In this document: positions 13,884 through 18,822 of the stretch, piece by piece
Numbering within the stretch: the first letter of the stretch is position 1
Layout of the letters: each line of letters begins with the position of its first letter
Origin: an uncultured Sutterella sp.
GTDB lineage: Bacteria > Pseudomonadota > Gammaproteobacteria > Burkholderiales > Burkholderiaceae_F
DNA: 18,822 bases
NCBI GenBank assembly: GCA_900767875.1
Contig: CAAGAT010000040.1
Span: 1-18,822, forward strand
Reading direction: 5' to 3'
The notes under the pieces: generated by a model
Database searches by the model: none
The model's input: only the letters and a program-made list of their open reading frames with translations
What the model was told of the DNA's origin: nothing
Program-made: the position numbers and the translations under genes

Positions 13884-13960
13884 TGGTGCGCCAGGCAGGA
13901 TTCGAACCCACGACCCCCTGGTTCGTAGCCAGGTACTCTATCCAACTGAGCTACTGGCGC
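13884..13960 (-). tRNA. tRNA-Arg (anticodon ACG)
   Basis: The 77-nt gene folds as a full cloverleaf on the minus strand. The acceptor stem is GCGCCAG/CTGGCGC with discriminator A and an encoded CCA. The D arm is AGCTCAGTTGGATAGAGT. The anticodon arm CCTGG-CTACGAA-CCAGG gives anticodon ACG, which is edited to ICG in bacteria and reads CGU, CGC and CGA. The T arm contains GGTTCGAATCC. It is a single gene with its own promoter and terminator. Confidence 0.96.
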
Positions 13961-14000
13961 ACATCTCAGTTTTGCACTCGTTTTATCGAAAGCGGAGCGC

Positions 14001-14029
14001 ATTCTATCCTCCGGCAAAAAGAAATGCAA
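14001..14029 (-). promoter_or_regulatory. Promoter of tRNA-Arg
   Basis: On the minus strand TTGCAT, a 17-bp spacer and TAGAAT fit a sigma70 promoter with a good -10 and a partial -35. The start would be near 13994, about 34 nt before the tRNA 5' end. The region between is AT-richer than its surroundings. Confidence 0.55.
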
Positions 14030-14040
14030 GAGGCAAGCGC

Positions 14041-14062
14041 AAAAAACTGAAAATTCTCACAG
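14041..14062 (-). terminator. Weak terminator overlapping the end of the gamma-glutamyltransferase gene
   Basis: On the minus strand CTGTGA...TTTCAG forms a short imperfect stem that includes the TGA stop, followed by six T. The stem is weak; the T run and position support a terminator. Confidence 0.4.
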
Positions 14063-15649
14063 ACCCACGAATGCGCCGTCGCTGCGAGGGTCCGAGGCAC
14101 CCTGCACGAGGCCCTCAGCCGTCAGGCTCAGCGCCCCGGCGTGCCCCATAAGGTCACTGAAGGGCTCGGCAAGCACTTCGACGTCGTGCCCGAGTGCACG
14201 CAGCCCCTCGGCCACAATCGGATCAAAACGGCTTTCCAGGCGCAGCCGCGAGCTTGTCTCACCCCAAGTGCGCCCGTAAAGCCACCGGGGAGCGGCAATG
14301 GCCTCCTCAAGGCTCATGCCCGCCAGGTGCCGCAAAAGCACGGCCGTCTGGGTCTGCGGCTGGCCGTCGCCGCCCATCGTGCCGTAGGCAATGACGCGGT
14401 TGTCCGCCGTGACGGCCATCGCGGGATTGAGCGTGTGAAACGGCACGGCGCCCGGCCGCAGGCAGTTGGGGTGGTTCTCGTTGAAATTGAAGGCGCAGCC
14501 GCGGTTTTGCATCGTCACGCCGGAGTCTTGCAGCACCACCCCGCTGCCGTATTCCCAATAGATGCTCTGAATGGCGCTCACGGCCGTGCCGTCCTTGTCG
14601 ACCACCCCGAACCAGACGGTGTCGCCCTTGGCCGAGACCGGCACAAAGCCTGTGGCGCAGTCGGTACGAATGAGCGAAGCCATGGTCCGCAGCGAAGGCT
14701 TGGTGAGGTACGGCGTCACGTCCACGCGCATGTGCGCCGGATCGCCGATGAAGTGATCGCGCCAGGCAAAGATCAGTTTGCTTGCTTCCACGGCCGCGTG
14801 CACGAACCCCACGGGGTCGCGCGGGTCGGCCGCCAGACGCTCCATGACGCCCAAAATCATGAGCGAGACGATGCCCTGCGTGGGCGCGGGCACGTTGTAA
14901 AGGTCACAGCCCAGGGCATTGAGGTGCAGGGGCTCGGCCGTGCGCGCGCGGCAAGAGGCAAAATCGTCGGCCGTCAGGGGACTGCCCAGCTGTGCGAGCT
15001 CGCGGCACATCCGTGCCGCCACCTCGCCCGTGTAAAAGTCCTGCACCCCGTTTTGAGCCAGCGTTTCGAGCGTGTCGGCCAGGGCCGTCTGCACGAGCGT
15101 GTCTCCCTGCGCATAAGCTCGCCCGTTTGGTTGCAAAAACACCGAGGCAAAGCCCGGACGGCGTTTGAGATCGGTGAGCTTGGGCGCGGTGGTGCGCACC
15201 TGCGAGGCCGACACCGGGAAACCCTCGCGAGCCCAAGTGACGGCGGGCGCGAGGATCTCGGAGAGCGTCAAGCGACGTGCCGGGTCCGGCAGCGTGAGCA
15301 ACGCCTCCCAGCCGCGCACCGTGCCCGGCACCGTCACACACGCCAGAGGTCCGCGCGCGGGCACGGCCTTGTGTTTGCGTTTGCGGTACCAAGACGGAGA
15401 GACGGCCTGCGCGGCCTGCCCGCAGGCCATGATCGCCTGCGGCGCACAGCCCTTGCGTTTGATGAGCCAGAACGAGTCGCCGCCGATGGAATTCATGTGC
15501 GGATAGACGACCGCCAGAGCCGCAGCCGTGGCCACGGCCGCCTCCGCGGCGCTGCCGCCTTTGGCAAGGACGGCCGCTCCCGCCTCGGCTGCCAAACGGT
15601 TCGGGGCGCTGACGCCCTCACGGAAGGGTTGCTCGCAAGATGCGCCCAT
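14057..15649 (-). CDS. Gamma-glutamyltransferase family protein (YwrD-like)
   Basis: The 530-aa protein belongs to the gamma-glutamyltranspeptidase family of N-terminal nucleophile hydrolases, which are made as one chain and cut themselves before a catalytic Thr. The likely cut is before T344 in SAKGDTVWFGVVDKDG, which lines up with the known nucleophile. Downstream, the NRGCAFNF, PFHTLNPAMAV and GTMGGDGQPQTQ segments match the YwrD-type branch. I see no signal peptide, so it is probably cytoplasmic, unlike periplasmic Ggt of E. coli. The substrate is unknown; glutathione or other gamma-glutamyl compounds are likely. It starts only 14 nt past the T run that ends the upstream gene, with a poor ribosome site (GGTGG), and I see no clear promoter of its own. 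Confidence 0.88.
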   Translation of the reverse strand: MGASCEQPFREGVSAPNRLAAEAGAAVLAKGGSAAEAAVATAAALAVVYPHMNSIGGDSFWLIKRKGCAPQAIMACGQAAQAVSPSWYRKRKHKAVPARGPLACVTVPGTVRGWEALLTLPDPARRLTLSEILAPAVTWAREGFPVSASQVRTTAPKLTDLKRRPGFASVFLQPNGRAYAQGDTLVQTALADTLETLAQNGVQDFYTGEVAARMCRELAQLGSPLTADDFASCRARTAEPLHLNALGCDLYNVPAPTQGIVSLMILGVMERLAADPRDPVGFVHAAVEASKLIFAWRDHFIGDPAHMRVDVTPYLTKPSLRTMASLIRTDCATGFVPVSAKGDTVWFGVVDKDGTAVSAIQSIYWEYGSGVVLQDSGVTMQNRGCAFNFNENHPNCLRPGAVPFHTLNPAMAVTADNRVIAYGTMGGDGQPQTQTAVLLRHLAGMSLEEAIAAPRWLYGRTWGETSSRLRLESRFDPIVAEGLRALGHDVEVLAEPFSDLMGHAGALSLTAEGLVQGASDPRSDGAFVGL

Positions 15650-15663
15650 CGTTGACCACCAAC

Positions 15664-15713
15664 AAAAAGCCGCGGCTCAGGTTCCTTGTGTGCAAAGGCC
15701 TGATGTCCGCGGC
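15664..15713 (-). terminator. Long nested intrinsic terminator
   Basis: On the minus strand GCCGCGG pairs with CCGCGGC, and inside it CAGG/CCTG and CCTT/AAGG stems stack below a 7-nt loop; five T follow directly. It lies 10 nt past the stop of the Lys-rich protein and just before the gamma-glutamyltransferase start. Confidence 0.8.
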
Positions 15714-15723
15714 GGATGTCCTT

Positions 15724-16164
15724 TCAAGCAAGACGTCGGCTTACTTTTTTCGCAGCCGTTTTGCGCGTGCTCTTGCGGGCGGGCTTTTCCTCGGCCGCTT
15801 CGGGCGCCCCTTCTTCGGCGGCCTTCTTGGCCGCGCTCTTGCGGGTGGTCTTCTTGGGTTCTTCTTCGACTTCCTCGGCCTTCTTGGCGGTCTTCTTGGC
15901 CGTCGTCTTCTTGGCCGTCGTCTTCTTGGCGGCGGGCTTCTTGTCGCCCATAGCCGCTTCGAGCTTGACGCCGAGCAGCACGGAGAGCTTGACGGATTCC
16001 TTCAAGAGGTCCGTAGCCGAATCGATGAGGGTCTGAAATTCCGACTGCGAGAGCTCGGGAGCCTTGGCGCCGAGTTTGCCGGCGAGGTCTTTGACCGAGT
16101 TGGTCAGACGGGCGTGAGCCGCCAAAAACGTCTCAAGAATCTGTTCGTTCGTAGAGGTTGCCAT
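15724..16164 (-). CDS. Small protein with histone H1-like Lys/Ala-rich tail
   Basis: I do not recognise this 146-aa protein as a named family. Residues 1-72 look like two or three amphipathic helices (NEQILETFLAAHARLTNSV, then EFQTLIDSATDLLKESVKL). Residues 74-146 are a basic, disordered tail of KKTTA-type repeats (AAKKTTAKKTTAKKTAKK), an acidic break (AEEVEEEP) and more basic repeats. Such tails occur in bacterial histone H1-like proteins, AlgP and PhaF-type phasins, so nucleoid binding or polyester-granule association is possible. I start it at ATG 16164 because GGAG stands 10 nt upstream; the frame could extend 36 codons further but without a ribosome site. It is monocistronic, with its own promoter and terminator. 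Confidence 0.75.
   Translation of the reverse strand: MATSTNEQILETFLAAHARLTNSVKDLAGKLGAKAPELSQSEFQTLIDSATDLLKESVKLSVLLGVKLEAAMGDKKPAAKKTTAKKTTAKKTAKKAEEVEEEPKKTTRKSAAKKAAEEGAPEAAEEKPARKSTRKTAAKKVSRRLA
15886..15930 (-). repeat. 15-bp tandem repeat coding the KKTTA units
   Basis: Two exact 15-bp copies (15901-15915 and 15916-15930) and a degenerate third (15886-15900) encode the Lys-Thr-Ala repeat of the protein tail. Copy number may vary between strains. Confidence 0.7.
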
Positions 16165-16237
16165 TTTCCGAGTGCTCCTTTTCGCTTTTTCGGGTGCGCC
16201 GTACCGGCCGATGCCTGCCGCGCGGCGCTCATTGTGT

Positions 16238-16257
16238 GTTCGGCACGCACGCCGAAC
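16238..16257 (-). promoter_or_regulatory. Inverted repeat in the leader of the Lys-rich protein
   Basis: GTTCGGC and GCCGAAC form a perfect 7-bp inverted repeat spaced by 6 bp, about 45 nt downstream of the expected transcription start. It could be an operator or an RNA hairpin in the ~140-nt 5' leader. Confidence 0.4.
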
Positions 16258-16305
16258 CGCCAAGGGCGACACCGTCGGCCGCTCCGGCTCTCTTGCTTGC
16301 GCTCA

Positions 16306-16333
16306 ATTATAAGGCCTCGGGACGGCGCTCAAA
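16306..16333 (-). promoter_or_regulatory. Promoter of the Lys-rich protein gene
   Basis: On the minus strand a perfect TATAAT lies 16 bp after TTTGAG (15 bp after TTGAGC). The -35 overlaps the end of the molybdoenzyme exon. The start would be near 16299, giving a long leader. Confidence 0.65.
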
Positions 16334-16901
16334 GGCGCCGAACCCGCACGGGCACGCCCGAGGCGATGTTGGCGTTGGCCAGGCGCGAGCTCGGCGTCTC
16401 GGGCACGAGCGTGTTGGAGGCCCCGCCCGCGTCCGTCCCGTCGACCTCGGGTGCAAGCCAGGCGCCGTGCTCGATGTCGACGCACCCCGGCCGCACCGCG
16501 TCGGTCACCTGCGCACGGGCCCTCAGCCGCCCCCAGCCGTTTTGCAGCAGGACCATCTGCCCGTCGGCAATGCCCAGGTGCTCGGCGTCCTGCGGGTGGA
16601 GGCGGCAGGGCTCGGCCTCGCCCGCCTTTTTGTCGGCGCCACATCTGTCCAACTGCGAGTGCAACCGATGCGGGCTCTTGCTGCTCATCAGGCGCAGCGT
16701 CTCCCCGTCTTGAGCCGGCAAATCGTTGGGCAGGTACGCGGGATGCGCGGGCGCGTCGGCGTAGCCAAAGCAAGCGAGGGTTTGGCTCGTGATCTCGATT
16801 TTGCCGCTCGGGGTGGACAAGCGATGGCCTTGGGGATCCTCCCGGAAGCGCCTCCAGAAGGTGCGGGCCGGATCCTGGGCAACAGGCTCGGCCAGAAACA
16901 C
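16329..16901 (-). pseudogene. Molybdopterin oxidoreductase, 3' exon only (C-terminal 190 aa)
   Basis: This is the C-terminal part of a DMSO reductase-family molybdoenzyme, nearest in style to BisC/TorA/TorZ (biotin sulfoxide or TMAO/DMSO reductases). The family marks are LSTPSGKIEITS, HRLHSQLD in the cofactor-binding C-terminal domain, MHPQDA-like LHPQDAEHLGIADG, and the end SRLANANIASG. The open frame continues upstream into the intron, but the gene sequence starts at 16901, right after the intron's 3' end CTACTCGAC. The first ~3/4 of the gene is not in the window. Because the intron is itself broken by an insertion sequence, splicing is unlikely unless helped from elsewhere, so the gene is probably inactive. 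No terminator is seen after its stop. Confidence 0.8.
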
Positions 16902-16941
16902 GTCGAGTAGAAAGGAGCCATTGCTGACCCTCCCCCTCACA

Positions 16942-16974
16942 GAACCGTACGTGCGGTTCTCCCGCATACGGCCC
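16942..16974 (-). ncRNA. Domain V of the right group II intron
   Basis: On the minus strand GGGCCGTA pairs with TACGGTTC, and GCGG/CCGC forms the upper stem with a GAGAA-type loop, the usual 33-34 nt domain V. The first base of the usual AGC triad appears as G (GGC). Confidence 0.75.
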
Positions 16975-16975
16975 T

Positions 16976-17320
16976 TCAACCCAACTTCGCATCGACTTTG
17001 TACCCCCAGATTTGGACTCGGATTCGGGGCGGCTCAATTGCCGCCTGCCACCATCCGACAAACTTTTCCCACGGCAGATTGCTCCGCTGACTGCGCCTCT
17101 TGAGCATCCTGTAGGTGCTGTAGCGCGAATAGCGGTGAAACTTCGAGATGAACTTGAAGTTCCCGTTTACCCCGTAGTAGTTGTAGTGTCCCCGTAGCTT
17201 GCGGTTCATCGTGTTGAGAGTCTCTCGGAGCGGCTTGTTCAGCCTCCCTCTGAGCCACTCTTTGACGGCCTCACGCTTGGCCTTGAGTTTCTTCGCATTC
17301 GTGCGGGTTCCGAGCCGCCG
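16976..17320 (-). pseudogene. ltrA: Group II intron reverse transcriptase/maturase, C-terminal fragment
   Basis: The 114-aa fragment is the thumb/maturase end of an intron-encoded reverse transcriptase. Signatures are LRETLNTMNRKLRGHYNYYG, FISKFHRYSRYSTYRMLKRR and RSQRSNLPWEKF, and it closes with PPRIRVQIWGYK. The stop TGA at 16976 stands just ahead of domain V, as usual. The frame runs on upstream into the tail of the insertion sequence, so an apparent longer open frame (to 17554) is a chimera and not the native start. The catalytic reverse transcriptase domain is absent here, having been separated by the insertion. Confidence 0.85.
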
Positions 17321-17321
17321 G

Positions 17322-17345
17322 GAGTGTGTGAAATTTTGTGTCCAG
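17322..17345 (+). repeat. Terminal inverted repeat, left end of the IS
   Basis: This repeat shares GAGT, TGT, an A/T tract and TTTTGTGTC with the other end, with a 2-nt shorter A/T tract and a few mismatches. Confidence 0.8.
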
Positions 17346-17360
17346 TGAGGTTTTAGGGGT

Positions 17361-17388
17361 GGGCGGAGAAAGCCGCCCTTTCTTATTT
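17361..17388 (+). terminator. Terminator-like hairpin in the IS tail, plus strand
   Basis: GGGCGG-AGAAAG-CCGCCC is a perfect 6-bp stem followed by TTTCTTATTT on the plus strand. It could stop outside transcription from entering the element antisense to the transposase. Confidence 0.4.
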
Positions 17389-17441
17389 GCCGGGGCTGGG
17401 TTTGGACTCCCATCCACCGCAGGCTAAAGGTTTTCTCAACG

Positions 17442-18761
17442 CTAAACGACTGCCCCCGTAAAGCGTTCACCGTACATGACGGCGAACTGTGGCATTGCGT
17501 TGGCCCAGCGCACCGTCGGTCTCTTCCAAGTGGCCGTGTGGTTGCGGATGGCAAGGAAGATCAGCTTCTTGGCGGCGTCTTCCGTCGGGAACAGCGTGCG
17601 CGTCTTGATCACCTTCCGAATGGCGCGGTTTAAGCCCTCAATCGAGTTGGTCGTGTAGATGAGCTTGCGCACCTCCGGCGGGAAACGGAAAAACGGCACC
17701 ACCTGCGGCCAGGCGTTGCGCCAGACCTGAGCAACGGCCGGGTACCGCTTGCCCAGCTCCGAGGACTCAAAGCCCTGCAAGGCCTTTTGCGCCTGCTCGG
17801 CGTCCGTCGCCTGGTAGATCGGCTTTAGGGCGTCGCAGACGCCCTTGCGGTCGCGGTGTGAGATAAAGGCGGTGGAGGCACGGATCAGGTGCACGATGCA
17901 CGTCTGGTGCTCGGCCTTCGGGTACGTGGCTTCCAGGGCCTGCGTCATGCCCTTAAGACCGTCCGTGACGGCAATCAGAATATCTTCCAGGCCGCGCGCC
18001 TTCAGGGCATTGAAAACCGTCGCCCAGAAGCTTGCGCCTTCGTTTTCGGCCACCCACATGCCAAGCACCTCGCGGCTGCCGTCGGCGGCGATGCCGAGCG
18101 CAATGTGCACGGCCATCGGCTTGACAACCATCCCGCTGCGGATCTTGACGCGCAGGGCGTCGAAAAAGACCACCGGGTACATGCTCTCAAGCGGGCGGCT
18201 TTGCCAGGCCTGGATATCGTCCAGAATGCTGTCCGTCACCGTGCTCACGTATTCGGGGCTGACCTCCACGCCGTATTGTTCCTGCAGGAACGCGCCGATA
18301 TCGCGCGTGCTCATGCCTCGGGCGTACATGGCGATGATCTTCTCGTTGAGGCCGCCGAAGTGGCGGGAATGCTTGGGTAGCAGCACCGGCTCAAAGCTTC
18401 CCTGTCGGTCTCGTGGGATGTTGACCTCGAGCTCGCCGGCGTCCGTGCGAATCGTCTTGCGGCTGGTGCCGTTACGCTTGTTGCCCTGCTCGCGGGTGCC
18501 GATCGGCTCGTCAATCTCCTGTTCAGGGTCAACGGCATTGTGAACGGCTATACCGTCCAAATGCGCTTGCAGCTCGCCTTGGAGCACGGATTCCACGAAC
18601 CGCTTGTAGACCATCTGCATGAGGCTTTTGGCGCCTTCCTGGCCCTTGAGCAGCCCCGCGGCTACGGCCTCATCGATGGCTTGTTCGAGCTTGGGCAGGT
18701 GCGGAAGCTCGGTGGTGGCTTTGCGGGATTTTTGGTTTTTCTTAACAATCATTTGCGTCAT
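17442..18761 (-). CDS. IS256-family transposase
   Basis: The 439-aa protein is a mutator/IS256-type DDE transposase that moves the element by copy-out, paste-in through a circle. The catalytic residues are D201 (VVFFDALRVKIR), D267 (AVTDGLKGM) and E375 (TTNSIEGLNRAIRK), and the conserved C/H pair (HQTCIVHLIR) lies between the second Asp and the Glu. The N-terminal DNA-binding half has ARGMSTRDIGAFLQEQYG. Length is normal and I see no frameshift, so it may be active. The ATG at 18761 lacks a good ribosome site; a second in-frame ATG three codons in is possible. Confidence 0.95.
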   Translation of the reverse strand: MTQMIVKKNQKSRKATTELPHLPKLEQAIDEAVAAGLLKGQEGAKSLMQMVYKRFVESVLQGELQAHLDGIAVHNAVDPEQEIDEPIGTREQGNKRNGTSRKTIRTDAGELEVNIPRDRQGSFEPVLLPKHSRHFGGLNEKIIAMYARGMSTRDIGAFLQEQYGVEVSPEYVSTVTDSILDDIQAWQSRPLESMYPVVFFDALRVKIRSGMVVKPMAVHIALGIAADGSREVLGMWVAENEGASFWATVFNALKARGLEDILIAVTDGLKGMTQALEATYPKAEHQTCIVHLIRASTAFISHRDRKGVCDALKPIYQATDAEQAQKALQGFESSELGKRYPAVAQVWRNAWPQVVPFFRFPPEVRKLIYTTNSIEGLNRAIRKVIKTRTLFPTEDAAKKLIFLAIRNHTATWKRPTVRWANAMPQFAVMYGERFTGAVV

Positions 18762-18796
18762 GGTGTCGGAGGCCGGAAGGGCCTTGCATTATTCCA

Positions 18797-18822
18797 CGAG
18801 ACACAAAAATTTTTACAGACTC
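18797..18822 (-). repeat. Terminal inverted repeat, right end of the IS
   Basis: The 26-bp end, read on the minus strand, begins GAGTCTGT followed by A5, T5 and GTGTC. It reaches the last base of the window, so one or two more bases could lie outside. Confidence 0.8.

Larger units (their letters stand above)
16902..17321 (-). mobile_element. Group II intron, 3' part, truncated by an IS256-family element
   Basis: The segment holds the end of a maturase gene, domain V (16942-16974) and domain VI, and ends with CTACTCGAC at 16902, where the molybdoenzyme exon resumes. Its upstream side stops at 17321, exactly where the terminal inverted repeat of the insertion sequence begins. It differs from the left intron in domain V type and protein sequence, so the two are separate families. 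The rest of the intron may lie beyond the insertion sequence, outside the window. Confidence 0.85.
17322..18822 (-). mobile_element. IS256-family insertion sequence
   Basis: The element of about 1.5 kb carries one mutator-type transposase gene between imperfect terminal inverted repeats of ~24-26 bp. The left end reads GAGTGTGTGAAATTTTG (from 17322) and the right end, read on the minus strand, GAGTCTGTAAAAATTTTTG from the last base of the window. Size, inverted repeats and transposase fit IS256. The target duplication cannot be checked because the right flank is outside. It sits inside the maturase gene of a group II intron. Confidence 0.9.

Noticed and set aside
14141..15655. Plus-strand open frame of 504 codons opposite the gamma-glutamyltransferase gene
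   Set aside because: His/Arg-rich shadow with no motif; the minus-strand gene has clear family signatures along its whole length.
16165..16272. 36-codon N-terminal extension of the Lys-rich protein
   Set aside because: It covers the leader with its inverted repeat, and the GGAG ribosome site supports the start at 16164.
17321..17554. Upstream extension of the right maturase frame
   Set aside because: These codons belong to the 3' end of the insertion sequence in another frame; the open frame across the junction is accidental.

Overview
The window is GC-rich, dense DNA from a proteobacterium. The translation-operon order rimP-nusA-infB-rbfA-truB-typA, the sigma70-type promoters and the protein sequences point to a betaproteobacterium of the Burkholderiales. 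A Sutterellaceae-like gut lineage is my guess and cannot be proved from the sequence. Almost every gene is on the minus strand, so the reading order runs from right to left.

Left edge (1-442): the 3' end of a group II intron on the plus strand. It has the C-terminus of the intron reverse transcriptase/maturase, a domain V with a CGC (class IIC-type) triad, and a domain VI hairpin. It ends 6 bp from the stop codon of queE. Then folE-queD-queE (2245 to 449) encode the first three steps from GTP to 7-carboxy-7-deazaguanine, the queuosine precursor pathway, as a tight operon with a 4-nt folE/queD overlap. queC is not in the window.

Core (2411-10983): a promoter with a TATAAT box at 10956-10983, a ~170-nt leader ending in a strong intrinsic terminator (10791-10824), then rimP, nusA, infB, rbfA, truB and typA/bipA, closed by a bidirectional terminator at 2411-2449. 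The proteins act in 30S maturation, transcription elongation/termination, translation initiation, tRNA modification and ribosome-associated GTPase function. The leader terminator suggests attenuation of the whole operon.

Middle (11050-13960): rluB (a 23S pseudouridine synthase with very long charged tails) and scpB (condensin accessory), about 400 bp without a recognisable gene, and tRNA-Arg(ACG) with its own promoter and terminator.

Right (14057-18822): a YwrD-like gamma-glutamyltransferase, then a small unnamed protein with a histone-H1-like Lys/Ala-rich tail that has its own promoter and terminator. After these comes a nested wreck of mobile DNA. The 3' exon of a molybdopterin oxidoreductase gene is cut off by a second group II intron, and that intron is itself cut by an IS256-family element that fills the window to its last base.

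I see no clear new defence or biosynthetic system. The points most worth checking are the rimP leader attenuator, the altered domain V of the left intron, the histone-tail protein and the nested intron/IS insertion in the molybdoenzyme gene.
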